Source: Lachnospiraceae bacterium UBA3689
Lineage (GTDB): Bacteria > Bacillota > Clostridia > Lachnospirales > Lachnospiraceae
Direction of reading: 5' to 3'
Assembly (NCBI GenBank): GCA_002371465.1
Contig: DFIU01000001.1
Span: 10,538 to 45,523 of the forward strand
DNA: 34,986 bases
Each line of letters opens with the position of its first letter. Within the stretch, counting starts at the first letter, position 1. Below, one piece after another: positions 7,456 through 17,008 of the stretch. The translations under genes were made by a program, and so were the position numbers. The notes beneath the pieces were generated by a model that searched no databases, had not been told where the DNA came from, and was given only the letters and a program-made list of their open reading frames with translations.

Positions 7456-8360
7456 GTATCCTTCTTATTCTGATAGCCGTAATCTTTCAGGAGCAGGGCA
7501 TTGTCCCGCCAGTCCTTTCTTACCTTGACAAAGAGCTTTAGGAAGACCCTGCCGTCCAGCAAAATCTCAAGGTCGCGCCTGGCAGCGGTGCCGATCCGCT
7601 TCAGCATAGCGCCGCCCTTGCCGATGATGATGCCCTTGTGGCTTGCCTTCTCGCAGATGATCGAAGCTTCAATCTCTGTCAGTCCGTCCGCCCGGGTATG
7701 AAACTTTTCAATCGTCACCGCCGTTCCGTGGGGAATCTCGGCGGTGAGCAGGCGGAGAACCTTCTCCCGGATGGTCTCCGCCGCAATCTGCCTCATGGTC
7801 TGGTCGGTCAGTTCCTCCGGATCAAAATAGAGGGGTCCGTAGGGCAGCTGCTTAAAAATGGCGTCCTTTAGGTCCGTCAGATTGACGTTCCTCAAACCCG
7901 ATACCGGAACAATATCCGCAAAGGCGTAAGCCTCCTGCCAGGACTTGATCAGATTGGGAACCGTGGTCTTCTCCACGGTATCGACCTTGTTGATGACCAG
8001 GATAACCGGTGATTTCACCTTTTCAAGCGCCGCCAGGATGCTTTTATCCGCCTCTCCCATATAGGAGGAAGGTTCCACCATCCAGAGGACCACGTCCGCG
8101 TCGTTAAGAGAGCCGACCGAGATCTCCATCATATATTCGCCCAACTTGTTTTTGGTCTGCCGGATGTAGCCCGGCGTATCCAAAAAGACAATCTGCCCCT
8201 GGTCGTCGGTATAGACCGTCTCGATCCGGTTCCTGGTCGTCTGGGGCTTGGCTGACGTGATGGCGATCTTCTGCCCGATCAAATGGTTCATCAGGGTCGA
8301 TTTCCCGACGTTGGGTCTGCCGATGATGACCGCAAAGCCCGACTTTAATTTATCTTCCAT
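7452..8360 (-). CDS. era: GTPase Era
   Basis: This 302-residue GTPase binds the 3' end of 16S rRNA and assists 30S subunit maturation. The G domain carries G1 GRPNVGKST (14-22), G3 DTPG (61-64) and G4 NKVD (124-127). The C-terminal KH domain contains GKGGAMLKRIG near 245-255. The start at MEDKLKSGF (8360) fits the family. An in-frame extension to 8471 would run into the 3' end of the upstream peptidase gene and has no family counterpart. It lies 28 bases after the M16C gene and overlaps recO by four bases, so the three form an operon driven from 11370-11399. Confidence 0.96.
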   Translation of the reverse strand: MEDKLKSGFAVIIGRPNVGKSTLMNHLIGQKIAITSAKPQTTRNRIETVYTDDQGQIVFLDTPGYIRQTKNKLGEYMMEISVGSLNDADVVLWMVEPSSYMGEADKSILAALEKVKSPVILVINKVDTVEKTTVPNLIKSWQEAYAFADIVPVSGLRNVNLTDLKDAIFKQLPYGPLYFDPEELTDQTMRQIAAETIREKVLRLLTAEIPHGTAVTIEKFHTRADGLTEIEASIICEKASHKGIIIGKGGAMLKRIGTAARRDLEILLDGRVFLKLFVKVRKDWRDNALLLKDYGYQNKKDT

Positions 8361-8388
8361 GTCTGCCTCTTTCTTTTTCCTCAGCCCA

Positions 8389-11316
8389 TCAGAGCAGCTG
8401 CTCAATATGGCCGAAGAGGTCTTCATTATCCCGAATCGCCTGCTCGCTGCCGATGACGCAAAATGCCCCATCCTTTAGAGCTGTCCTTGCCGCTCCTTCC
8501 AGTGCCCGGATATCCTCTTCCGTGGCATCTAAGATCTGGTCCCGGATCAGCTGCCGCTCCTCCTTTGTCCGGTTCTCCAGATAGCAGGTCATACTGACCG
8601 AGCCAAAGGTCTGGGGCGTTAAGGGCTGGTCCATGCCGCTGATAGTTCCGATGATATACTTGGTCATCTCCGCCTCATCCGCATGAAAATCCTTTAAATA
8701 ATCCGGTACGGACAGGTAGATCTCCCTGGTCCTCTTCAAATTGGGATCCCGGAAGGAGGCGTACCCATTGATGCCGTCCCTGCGGAAATGAGCCGAACAG
8801 CCATAAGCGCCGCCCTTAACCCGGATATTCTGCCACAAGTATTCGTAACCCATGATCTGGCGGAAGATCGCCATAGCTCCGTTAAAAGGACTGACGGATG
8901 GCCGGTAATTGCCCGCCATGGTCACGAACTGCACCTGACCGCTGGTCATAAAGCCCTCATTTAAAAGCCCCAGAGGCCGGACCAGAACCCGGGGGAAATC
9001 CAGGCTCTTTTTGTCCGCTCCGATGGAAGCGACCAGTTCAAGATGGTCCTTTAAGGCGTCAAGCCCTGCCTCTTCCGCTGTATAACTGACCAGAAGTCCA
9101 TCCTTGCGGAAGATTCGGTCCACCAGGCTTTTCAACTTTTCGATCAGGAGGTCAGATCGTTCCTCAAAGTGGGCATCCAGGTCCCGGATAAAGTGATAAA
9201 AACCGATTCCATGGATCTGATCCAGATAGGCGTCGACCGGTGACAGGTAGGCGGCGGCGCGCAGCTGCGCCATACTGTTGCCTGCCTGCTGCAGAGCCAT
9301 CTGCAGGTGGGATCTGGTCTCCGCTACAATCTCCCGCAGGCGCTTGACATCCAAAAAGTCCGACTCAGTCAGCACTTCCCGAATGAGGGCAAGCCCGGTC
9401 CCATACTCCTGATAGAGCGCCTTCATGCGGATGCCGAAAAACGCCTGATAGTCTCCCTCATTTTTGGGATCGCCGAAGGTTGCAAGCCCCGCGCTGATGC
9501 CGCCCGTATGCTGGTTGATGCGATTGGTCAGATCCATGTAGGAGTGCCGGCTGGTATCGACCTGGAAGAGGACGGCCTTCAGGATCGCCGCATAGGGCAG
9601 GTCCTCCTGGGGGATCCGTTTCATATCCCAGTAGAGGTCCAGATAGCCGATCCCACTGCTGACAGCCCCATGCCAGATGGTCTTAACTCCTGCGACTTTC
9701 AGTTCCCGGTTGGAAAGGTCCCGGACCTTTCGATCGATGTCGCTGATCTTTAAAGTCGGCAGGGTGGCGATATCCTCCGGTCTTTCCTCCGCCTCCTGAT
9801 AGGCTTTAAGATCCCGGGTCTTTTTCACCAGCTCCTCCCGTTCTTTTAAGGAAAGGGACCGGCGGTAAGTCTCCAGCTTCTGCGCGAGTTCCCGCTCCTT
9901 TTTCTGCGCCAGACCCCGCTCGGGCTTTAAGATCACCACCGCTTCGTGGGGATTGCCAAGAAAGGCAGACCCCACCAGGTCCTCAAAATAGCCATGGTCC
10001 ATAGCTTCTCTTAGCTCCCGATAGACAGTAAGCTGCTTTAAGGGCAGGAAAGGCTCTTCCTCGTCATAGAGCCAGGTGTCCATGATATCCATGCTGTAGA
10101 TGAGTCCCTTGGGGTACTGCTGGTAATCCGCTTCCCGGAACTGAAATTCCAGATAGTTGATCCCCGCCATAAGGGAATCCCGGTTGATGCCGCCATCGAC
10201 CTGTTCTTGCAGGGTCTTTTTTATGACGGCAAGGAAGCGCTCCTCATCGGCCTCCTCCGCATTTTTCGCGACAATCGTAAAATAGGGCTGGCGGATGCCA
10301 TCGCTGTAAGCGCCGTAGACGTCATCCCCGATACCGGCATCAAGAAGTGCCTGCCGTACCGGCGCGCCCGGCATGGAGAAAAGGGCGTAGTCCAGCACGT
10401 CCATGGCGATGCTCTCCTTCATGTCCATGGGATTGCCCGCCGAGACGTTGCAGGACAGGTAGGTCTTATGGTCCGGCTCCTCGTCATCGGAGATGGGATA
10501 GGTCCTGACGACCCGTTTTGCCTGTTCAAAGGGCTTCTGCACGGCAATCCGGGAGTCAACCTCGATCCGGTCAAAATGTCTGAGGTAGTTCTGATCGATA
10601 AAGGTCAGCGTCTCCTCCATATCCAGGTTCCCATAGAGATAGAGGTAGCTGTTGCTGGGATGGTAGTAGGTGCGGTGGAAATCCAGATAGTTCCGGTAGG
10701 TCAGGTTGGGAATCTCATCAGGATCTCCCCCTGACTCCACGCCGTAGGGGGTGTCCGGATAGAGGGCGCTTAAGGTCTCCCGGTCCAGAATCTCATCCGC
10801 CGAGGAATAGACTCCCTTCATCTCATTGTAGACGACGCCGTTGTATTTCAGCTCTCCGTCGACGCTTTCCAGCTGATAATTCCAGCCCTCCTGGCGGAAA
10901 ATATGTTCTTCCTGATAGATCTTGGGGTAAAAAACCGCATCCAGATAGACGTGCATCAGGTTGCGGAAATCCGTCTCATTGGTGCTGGCGACCGGATACA
11001 TGGTCTTATCCGGGTAAGTCATGGCGTTTAAAAAGGTATTGAGCGACCCCTTGACCAGCTCCACAAAGGGGTCCTTTAAGGGAAATTCTTTCGAGCCGCA
11101 CAGGACGGTATGCTCAATGATGTGGGCGACGCCGGTCGAATCCCTGGGCGGCGTCCGAAAGGCGATGTTAAAGACCTTATTGGAGTCCCGGCAGGGAATG
11201 AGAACCACCCTCGCCCCGCTCTTTCTATGGCTCAGCAGGATGCCTTCGGCTCCGATGTCGCTTAAGTCCTCCCGCCTGATCAATTCATAGCCATTTATAT
11301 GTTGATAATCTGTCAT
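8389..11316 (-). CDS. M16C (presequence/insulinase-type) zinc metallopeptidase
   Basis: This 975-residue protein of the M16C family matches the clostridial insulinase-family proteins related to mitochondrial presequence protease. The inverted zinc motif is HIIEH (65-69), with the typical context TGVAHIIEHTVLCGS. The third ligand region is probably the Glu of YNEMKG further on. Four M16-type lobes fill the length, with the M16C-associated domain in the middle. No signal peptide is visible, so it should be cytoplasmic and degrade oligopeptides in an enclosed chamber. It is the first gene of an operon with era and recO and has a strong promoter (TTGACA, 18 bases, TATGAT). The start at 11316 is preceded by a GAGAGGA site. 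The exact substrate cannot be read from sequence. Confidence 0.93.
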   Translation of the reverse strand: MTDYQHINGYELIRREDLSDIGAEGILLSHRKSGARVVLIPCRDSNKVFNIAFRTPPRDSTGVAHIIEHTVLCGSKEFPLKDPFVELVKGSLNTFLNAMTYPDKTMYPVASTNETDFRNLMHVYLDAVFYPKIYQEEHIFRQEGWNYQLESVDGELKYNGVVYNEMKGVYSSADEILDRETLSALYPDTPYGVESGGDPDEIPNLTYRNYLDFHRTYYHPSNSYLYLYGNLDMEETLTFIDQNYLRHFDRIEVDSRIAVQKPFEQAKRVVRTYPISDDEEPDHKTYLSCNVSAGNPMDMKESIAMDVLDYALFSMPGAPVRQALLDAGIGDDVYGAYSDGIRQPYFTIVAKNAEEADEERFLAVIKKTLQEQVDGGINRDSLMAGINYLEFQFREADYQQYPKGLIYSMDIMDTWLYDEEEPFLPLKQLTVYRELREAMDHGYFEDLVGSAFLGNPHEAVVILKPERGLAQKKERELAQKLETYRRSLSLKEREELVKKTRDLKAYQEAEERPEDIATLPTLKISDIDRKVRDLSNRELKVAGVKTIWHGAVSSGIGYLDLYWDMKRIPQEDLPYAAILKAVLFQVDTSRHSYMDLTNRINQHTGGISAGLATFGDPKNEGDYQAFFGIRMKALYQEYGTGLALIREVLTESDFLDVKRLREIVAETRSHLQMALQQAGNSMAQLRAAAYLSPVDAYLDQIHGIGFYHFIRDLDAHFEERSDLLIEKLKSLVDRIFRKDGLLVSYTAEEAGLDALKDHLELVASIGADKKSLDFPRVLVRPLGLLNEGFMTSGQVQFVTMAGNYRPSVSPFNGAMAIFRQIMGYEYLWQNIRVKGGAYGCSAHFRRDGINGYASFRDPNLKRTREIYLSVPDYLKDFHADEAEMTKYIIGTISGMDQPLTPQTFGSVSMTCYLENRTKEERQLIRDQILDATEEDIRALEGAARTALKDGAFCVIGSEQAIRDNEDLFGHIEQLL

Positions 11317-11369
11317 AAAATCCTCTCTTATTTTAACATTTGCCGGAAAAATCTTCCGATACAGGGTCT

Positions 11370-11399
11370 ATCATATTCTGCCGGGCCTTGAGCTGTCAA
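11370..11399 (-). promoter_or_regulatory. Sigma-A-type promoter of the M16C-era-recO operon
   Basis: On the minus strand a perfect TTGACA (11394-11399) is followed after 18 bases by TATGAT (11370-11375). It lies immediately beyond the nifJ terminator and drives the peptidase gene starting at 11316. Confidence 0.8.
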
Positions 11400-11411
11400 C
11401 AAAGGGCGGGC

Positions 11412-11449
11412 AAAAAAAGACCGTACCGGTTGCCCGATACGGTCTTTTT
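11412..11449 (-). terminator. Rho-independent terminator of nifJ
   Basis: A 12-bp perfect stem, AAAAAGACCGTA (11414-11425) with TACGGTCTTTTT (11438-11449), encloses a 12-base loop. It is followed by T residues on the minus strand. It starts 30 bases past the nifJ stop. Confidence 0.92.
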
Positions 11450-11478
11450 CAGATCCAAAGGATCTTATTTAGAAGAAC

Positions 11479-14400
11479 TTATTCTGCTGTATAGAAGTCT
11501 ACCAGCTTCTGATATCTTCTGAATCTCTCCTTAGCTTCCTCTTCTGCTCTTGCGTCAAGGACTGCTGCGCGGTCCGGATTAGCCCGCATCAGAGAATTGT
11601 AACGAACCTCACCTGCGATGAAGTCCTGATAGGATTCGGTCGGAGCCTTGGAATCAAGAGTGAACTTGTTCTCTGCAGCCGGGTTGAAGCGGAAGTTAGC
11701 CCAGTAACCAGCCTTCACTGCCAGCTCTTCCTCTGTGATCGACTTGCCCATGCCCTTCTTGATACCGTGGTTGATGCAGGGAGCGTAAGCAATGATGAGG
11801 GATGGACCATCGTAAGCTTCTGCTTCCGCAATAGCCTTGACAGCCTGGTTGTAATCAGCACCGATACAGATGGAAGCGACATAGACATAACCATAAGTCA
11901 TCGCCATGCCGGCAAGATCCTTCTTCTTGGTGTCCTTACCTGCTGCTGCGAACTGAGCGACAGCACCGGTCGGTGTGGACTTGGAAGACTGTCCGCCTGT
12001 ATTGGAATATACTTCGGTATCGAAGACCATGACGTTGATGTCATGACCGGAAGCCAGGACATGATCGAGACCGCCGTAACCGATATCGTAAGCCCAGCCG
12101 TCACCGCCGAAGATCCACTGGCTCTTCTTAGCCAGGAAGTCCTTGTTGCCGACAATATCCTTTGCTTCAGCCTGATCGCAGCCCTTCAGAGCTTCTACCA
12201 GAGCCTTAGCAGCGGGCGCATTTTCAACGCCGCTCTTAAAGGTATCCAGATACTTCTGAGCTTCTGCTGCAGCTACGCCGTCAGCGATCAGCTTTTCCGC
12301 GTCTGCCTTCAGTCTGGTCCGGATTGCCTTCTGGGCAAGTTCCATACCATAGCCGAACTCAGCAGCGTCTTCAAACAGGGAGTTGTCCCATGCCGGTCCA
12401 TGACCTTCCGCATTGGTAGTGTAAGGTGTAGACGGTGAAGAGTTACCCCAGATAGAGGAGCAGCCTGTCGCATTCGCGATGTACATTCTGTCACCGAACA
12501 GCTGAGTGATCAGCTTCGCGTACGGTGTCTCACCGCAGCCCGGGCATGCGCCGGAGAACTCAAGCAGAGGCTTCTTGAACTGGGAACCCTTTACGGTGTT
12601 GATCTTGAACTTATCAATGACATCCTGCTTTTCCGGAGTCTTGACCGCGATATCGAAGATCGGCTGATACTTGTCGAAGTTCTCTTCCGCGTTGACCATG
12701 GTCAGAGCCTTCTCACCCTTCTTGCCCGGGCAGACGTTCGCACAGGAACCGCAGCCTACGCAGTCAAGAGCGGACGGAACGACCAGGAACTTATAAGGCT
12801 TATCTTTAAAGCCCATCAGATCCAGAGTGTCAGTGCCTTCCGGAAGCGCAGCCGCCTCTTCCTCGGTCAGAGCGAAGGTACGGATAACGCCGTGCGGGCA
12901 GACATAGGAGCAACGGCCGCACTGGATACACTTGGAGGCATCCCATGCCGGAATGTTGACAGCGATACCACGCTTTTCATAAGCAGATGTACCGGACGGA
13001 GTCGTGCCGTCAGCGTAGTCTGTGAAAGCGGATACCGGAAGGGAATCACCCTCCTGAGCGGAAACAAAGTTCTGTACGCCGTTGACGAACTTGACCCGGT
13101 CGGAGTCGCCTTCACGATTCTTGAATTCAAGACCTTCATCCTGAGCAGATGCCCATTCAGCCGGAACCTTGATCTCCCGAACCTGCTTAGCACCCTCTTC
13201 GATGGCAGCCCAGTTCTTCTCAACGACATCCTGACCCTTCCGTCCATAGGACTTCTGAGCGGCATCCTTCATCAGCTGAATCGCCGTCTCTTCCGGGATA
13301 ATCTGAGCCAGCTTGAAGAAAGCAGACTGCAGAATGGTGTTGATTCTCTTGGGACCCATGCCGACCGCAATACCGATCTTGACACCATCGATCGCGTAGA
13401 ACTTGATCTTGTGATCAGCCATGTACCTCTTGACCTGACCCGGCAGATGATCCGCAATTTCTTCATCGCTCCACGGGCAGTTCAAAAGGAAGGTTCCTCC
13501 GTCCACCAGTTCCTGAACCATATTGAACTTGGTCAGATAAGCCGGATTGTGGCAGGCGACGAAGTTGGCTCTGTGAATCAGATAAGTCGACTTGATCGGC
13601 TTCTTTCCGAAACGCAGGTGGGACATGGTGACACCGCCGGACTTCTTGGAATCATAATCGAAGTAAGCCTGGGCGTACATATCCGTATTGTCGCCGATGA
13701 TCTTGATGGAGTTCTTGTTGGCACCGACGGTACCGTCAGCACCCAGACCCCAGAACTTGCAGTTGATGGTGCCTTCCGGTGTGCAGACCAGCGGGCTGCC
13801 GACCTTAAGAGAAAGTCCGGTCACGTCATCTTCGATACCGACTGTGAAATGCTTCTGATCCATGTTCTCAAAAACAGCCTTGATGTGTTCCGGAGCAGTA
13901 TCCTTGGAACCCAGTCCATAACGGCCGGAATGGATCTCAACATCCTTGAACCTGCTGTCCTTCAATGCTGCGACAACATCGAGATAGAGCGGTTCTCCGC
14001 CGGCACCCGGCTCCTTGGTCCGATCCAGAACGTTGATAACCTTAACGGTCTCCGGGATTGCGTCAAGCAGAGCTTCTTCGCAGAAGGGACGATAGAGGCG
14101 AACCTTAACGACACCGTACTTGCCGCCGCGGGCATTCAGGTAGTCGATGGTCTCTTCGATGGTCTCATTGACAGAACCCATCGCGATGATGACAGAGGTC
14201 GCATCCTCAGCGCCGTAGTAGTTGAACAGCTTGTAATCTGTACCTAACTTGGCATTGACCTTATCCATGTACTTCTGGACGATAGCCGGAAGCGCATCAT
14301 AGTAAGGATTGGAAGCTTCACGAGCCTGCATGAAGACATCCGGGTTCTGAGCGGAGCCTTTCTCAACCGGGTGGTTGGGGTTGAGCGCTCTTGCGCGGAA

Positions 14401-15009
14401 TTTTTCAATGTATTCCGGCTCAGTCATATCCTTGAGGTCTTCATAATCCCAGGTCTGGATCTTCTGGATTTCGTGAGAAGTACGGAAACCGTCGAAGAAG
14501 TTGATGAAAGGCAGAGAGCCTTCCAGGGATGCCAGATGGGCAACCGGAGTTAAATCCATAACTTCCTGAACAGAAGACTCGCAGAGCATTGCGCAGCCGG
14601 TCTGGCGGCAAGCGTAAACATCGGAGTGGTCACCGAAAATGCAGAGCGCGTGAGTTGCAAGAGTACGGGCAGATACGTCGAAGACACCCGGAAGCAGCTC
14701 ACCTGCTACCTTGTACAGGTTGGGGATCATCAGAAGAAGACCCTGGGACGCTGTAAATGTTGTTGTCAGCGCGCCTGCAACGAGGGAGCCGTGGAAAGCG
14801 CCTGCAGCACCAGCTTCAGACTGCATTTCTGTAACCTGAACTTCCTGGCCGAAAATATTTTTGCGACCTGCAGTCGCCCATTCATCGACATGCTCAGGCA
14901 TGACTGATGACGGTGTGATCGGGTAGATGGTAGCGACTTCCGTAAACGCGTAAGAAGCGTGTGCAGCAGCCTCATTGCCATCCATGGTTAACCATTTTCT
15001 GTTCGCCAT
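11479..15009 (-). CDS. nifJ: Pyruvate:ferredoxin (flavodoxin) oxidoreductase
   Basis: This 1176-residue single-chain PFOR oxidises pyruvate with CoA to acetyl-CoA and CO2 and passes electrons to ferredoxin or flavodoxin. The N-terminal pyruvate-binding domain begins with DGNEAAAHASYAFTEV and includes YPITPSS. Two 4Fe-4S ferredoxin-type motifs are visible: CIQCGRCSYVCP near residue 696 and CVGCGSCANVCP near 750. The proximal cluster begins at CPGCGE. The C-terminal TPP domain has GDGWAYDIGYGG (about 970) and the SNTGGQSSKSTP segment. The length is typical. An AGGAGG site precedes the ATG, and the gene has its own promoter and terminator. Codon use is more uniform than in its neighbours, as expected for a highly expressed fermentation enzyme. 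It is the central pyruvate enzyme of an anaerobe and shares the pyruvate node with the PPDK encoded at the left edge. Confidence 0.97.
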   Translation of the reverse strand: MANRKWLTMDGNEAAAHASYAFTEVATIYPITPSSVMPEHVDEWATAGRKNIFGQEVQVTEMQSEAGAAGAFHGSLVAGALTTTFTASQGLLLMIPNLYKVAGELLPGVFDVSARTLATHALCIFGDHSDVYACRQTGCAMLCESSVQEVMDLTPVAHLASLEGSLPFINFFDGFRTSHEIQKIQTWDYEDLKDMTEPEYIEKFRARALNPNHPVEKGSAQNPDVFMQAREASNPYYDALPAIVQKYMDKVNAKLGTDYKLFNYYGAEDATSVIIAMGSVNETIEETIDYLNARGGKYGVVKVRLYRPFCEEALLDAIPETVKVINVLDRTKEPGAGGEPLYLDVVAALKDSRFKDVEIHSGRYGLGSKDTAPEHIKAVFENMDQKHFTVGIEDDVTGLSLKVGSPLVCTPEGTINCKFWGLGADGTVGANKNSIKIIGDNTDMYAQAYFDYDSKKSGGVTMSHLRFGKKPIKSTYLIHRANFVACHNPAYLTKFNMVQELVDGGTFLLNCPWSDEEIADHLPGQVKRYMADHKIKFYAIDGVKIGIAVGMGPKRINTILQSAFFKLAQIIPEETAIQLMKDAAQKSYGRKGQDVVEKNWAAIEEGAKQVREIKVPAEWASAQDEGLEFKNREGDSDRVKFVNGVQNFVSAQEGDSLPVSAFTDYADGTTPSGTSAYEKRGIAVNIPAWDASKCIQCGRCSYVCPHGVIRTFALTEEEAAALPEGTDTLDLMGFKDKPYKFLVVPSALDCVGCGSCANVCPGKKGEKALTMVNAEENFDKYQPIFDIAVKTPEKQDVIDKFKINTVKGSQFKKPLLEFSGACPGCGETPYAKLITQLFGDRMYIANATGCSSIWGNSSPSTPYTTNAEGHGPAWDNSLFEDAAEFGYGMELAQKAIRTRLKADAEKLIADGVAAAEAQKYLDTFKSGVENAPAAKALVEALKGCDQAEAKDIVGNKDFLAKKSQWIFGGDGWAYDIGYGGLDHVLASGHDINVMVFDTEVYSNTGGQSSKSTPTGAVAQFAAAGKDTKKKDLAGMAMTYGYVYVASICIGADYNQAVKAIAEAEAYDGPSLIIAYAPCINHGIKKGMGKSITEEELAVKAGYWANFRFNPAAENKFTLDSKAPTESYQDFIAGEVRYNSLMRANPDRAAVLDARAEEEAKERFRRYQKLVDFYTAE

Positions 15010-15078
15010 GATTAAAAGTTCCTCCTTTGTTATTTGAAAAAGCTATGTATTTTTTACAGTCTTTTTCAGATTAATTCG

Positions 15079-15107
15079 ATTATATCACCGGCATTTTTAC
15101 TTGTAAA
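15079..15107 (-). promoter_or_regulatory. Sigma-A-type promoter of nifJ
   Basis: On the minus strand TTTACA (15102-15107) and a perfect TATAAT (15079-15084) are 17 bases apart. This gives a leader of about 65 bases before the nifJ ATG. Confidence 0.82.
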
Positions 15108-15156
15108 TCAATAGGAAAATTGTTGGTTGAAAAATACAACGCACAAAGAAATGTAT

Positions 15157-15198
15157 CAAAAAAGGAACTTTCCGAATCCCTAAAATCCGGAAAGTTCC
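15157..15198 (-). terminator. Rho-independent terminator of the ABC-F/membrane-protein operon
   Basis: GGAACTTTCCG (15164-15174) pairs perfectly with CGGAAAGTTCC (15188-15198). On the minus strand seven T residues follow. It lies about 20 bases past the stop of the downstream membrane-protein fragment. Confidence 0.93.
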
Positions 15199-15218
15199 AT
15201 CTCTTATCTTCAGTAGTC

Positions 15219-15935
15219 TTACCTTCTGTAAATCATATAGTCAGCCGAATAACCGATCTGATCAGCATCCTGTTCAAGAATCTTGATCAGACCACTCTCC
15301 CGCTTCACGATATAGTAGTCGATCCCCTCTTCACCAAGCTCCTTTTTAAGCATCTCTTCATCTGTTCCTTTCTGCACTTTACAGGAGATCGCCGGATTGC
15401 AGAACCTGATCTGCCTTGCCAGATCCTCCTCTTCAACAAAGACCGTCGTCCGATCCGAGGAGGCATCCTTTAAGATAAGGTCCGCAATCCCCTCCGCCTG
15501 ACTCTGACTGTCAAAATTCTCGGCTTTTGCCTTAAGCTCTCCCAAACCACTGACCGCCGGTACGCCGGTCAAGGCAAGGGTGAGGGCAAAAAGGACCGCT
15601 ACCAGCAGGCGAAAGCGTCGTTTTTGAAAACGGCTGCCGATACAAACCGCCCCGTAGACCAGGATCAGGGAAAGGGGAAGAAGGGCAAAGAAAGACCAAA
15701 GGGCAGTTCCCCTCTCCCTGCCCAAAAGAGCAAGGCTATAGGGATTAAACAAAAGGGCCGCGATCAGGATGGGCGGATAAAGAAAGAGAACCCGTCCCTT
15801 TCGTTTCCCCCAGATGACAATTGCCAGCAGGGCGATTGCCGTCGGGATCAGAAAATAGCCCGGTTGTTCAGTTGTCTCAATGGCCTGGAGCAGCTTATGA
15901 AAAGCCGCCCCGGCAGTTAAACCATTTGTCATCAT
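15219..15935 (-). CDS. Membrane protein, C-terminal part; in frame with the gene upstream
   Basis: This 238-residue protein has about three hydrophobic segments in its first half (near 28-45, 53-70 and 80-100), another at 108-128, and then a soluble, probably extracytoplasmic domain ending in SADYMIYRR. That architecture, helices then a C-terminal soluble domain, is the usual ending of large GT-C-like or DUF6077-like membrane proteins rather than a free-standing protein. It lies in exactly the same reading frame as the membrane protein at 15942-16988, separated only by TGA GGT TTG. A weak GAGG sits 4 bases before the ATG at 15935, so reinitiation is possible. I read the two as one gene interrupted by a single nonsense codon, or as a naturally split pair. 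Function is unknown. Confidence 0.6.
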   Translation of the reverse strand: MMTNGLTAGAAFHKLLQAIETTEQPGYFLIPTAIALLAIVIWGKRKGRVLFLYPPILIAALLFNPYSLALLGRERGTALWSFFALLPLSLILVYGAVCIGSRFQKRRFRLLVAVLFALTLALTGVPAVSGLGELKAKAENFDSQSQAEGIADLILKDASSDRTTVFVEEEDLARQIRFCNPAISCKVQKGTDEEMLKKELGEEGIDYYIVKRESGLIKILEQDADQIGYSADYMIYRR

Positions 15936-15941
15936 CAAACC

Positions 15942-16988
15942 TCAGGAGGTAAAGGGAAGAGCCGGAACCAGGACTGTCACAGCCACGGCTGCCGCCGGCA
16001 CCAGATCGCAAAGAATCGAAACAAAGATGCCTCTCCACCGCTTACCGGCAAGGCTGGCGGGAAGCAGGAAAGCGGGAAGGGCCGCCGGCAGGACCCACCA
16101 ATACTCTCCGCCCATTCCAAGCCCGGCAAGTCCCAGAAAAAAGGCTGCCAGATAGAGGGATCTGTCTGCGCCCCCCTTCATGAGACAAAGAGAAATCAGC
16201 ATGAGAGCCGGTAAAAAGATGAGGCCCAGTACAGCAAGGGGCGACGAGGCGTCCGTGAAAAAGAGTCCCGCTCCCCTTTCTGCAGATGCCGTAAAGAAGA
16301 CAGCTGCCAGCGCGCAAAGCGCAAAAAGGACCGCCCTGCCGACTTCTTGGTCCAGCAGATAAAAGCCGATCCTATAAAGAATCATGGAAAAAAGGACGGC
16401 GACAACCAGACTGTCCGTCACCTGCTGAATGGCAGCAGGCCTCAATCCGGTCAGCATGCTTAAAAAGGCTCCATAGACAGGTCCCCGGTTTAAAAGCTCG
16501 GGAATCGGGATGGAGGTCCGCTCCGCCCCGGAAAGCAGGTCGTACTTGCCCAGGGAATCCGTAAAGAGGTCGGTCGCCATCCTGGCTCCCGCCGGGGATC
16601 CCTTCGCATCAAAGAAGAGGACGGCAAGACCGGCAAGCCCCCCCACTCCAAGCAAGAGGAGGACGAAGTAGGGTTTTACCTTGAGGTTTTTGAACCAGTA
16701 CCGAATCCGCTCCAGCCAGGAGGGCAGATGCAGAACCAGGGCTCCAGCCACCAGGGCGGACAGGATACCTCCCCAGATATAGCAGAAGGTGGTCATACGA
16801 ACTTCCAGCCAGGTGCAGACAACTGCGGTAACTTCAAAGAAAGCGCCTAAGATCAGGAAGCCGCCGCACAGGTTCTCCGCTATGGATGTATGGCCCGGCG
16901 TCTTGTCAAAGGGCAGATAGAACCCCAGGACATAAAAAATCAGGAGTTCCACTGCGCCGATTCCCGCCGCTGCAATCATCTCAGTCAT
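15942..16988 (-). CDS. Polytopic membrane protein, N-terminal part; ends at an in-frame TGA
   Basis: This 348-residue, very hydrophobic protein has roughly eight or nine transmembrane helices from residue 5 to the end. The pattern, with long hydrophobic blocks and a charged extracytoplasmic loop at about 120-170 (DAKGSPAGARMATDLF, later RTSIPIPELLNRG), resembles clostridial DUF6077-like or GT-C-like proteins. I make that family call only tentatively. The start has AAGGAAGG 7 bases upstream and lies 20 bases after the ABC-F gene. The frame ends in TGA at 15942-15944 and continues uninterrupted for another 240 codons. The combined length, about 590, would suit a complete membrane protein, so this may be a broken gene. 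No catalytic residues can be assigned. Confidence 0.62.
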   Translation of the reverse strand: MTEMIAAAGIGAVELLIFYVLGFYLPFDKTPGHTSIAENLCGGFLILGAFFEVTAVVCTWLEVRMTTFCYIWGGILSALVAGALVLHLPSWLERIRYWFKNLKVKPYFVLLLLGVGGLAGLAVLFFDAKGSPAGARMATDLFTDSLGKYDLLSGAERTSIPIPELLNRGPVYGAFLSMLTGLRPAAIQQVTDSLVVAVLFSMILYRIGFYLLDQEVGRAVLFALCALAAVFFTASAERGAGLFFTDASSPLAVLGLIFLPALMLISLCLMKGGADRSLYLAAFFLGLAGLGMGGEYWWVLPAALPAFLLPASLAGKRWRGIFVSILCDLVPAAAVAVTVLVPALPFTS

Positions 16989-17008
16989 GCAAATCCTTCC
17001 TTTACCAA

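Noticed and set aside
8361..8471. N-terminal extension of Era
   Set aside because: It overlaps the 3' end of the M16C gene. The family starts near MEDKLKSGF, so 8360 is used.
12892..14247. Long plus-strand frame of 451 codons
   Set aside because: It lies entirely antisense to the well-supported nifJ gene. It has no ribosome site or recognisable domain, and long antisense frames are common opposite such codon use.
15120..15473. Plus-strand frame of 117 codons
   Set aside because: It runs through the terminator at 15157-15198 and antisense to the membrane-protein gene. No ribosome site was seen.
15942..15944. TGA as selenocysteine or tryptophan codon in the split membrane protein
   Set aside because: No SECIS-like hairpin directly follows, and TGA acts as a normal stop in other genes here (for example 4003 and 21272). 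A nonsense or split gene is simpler.
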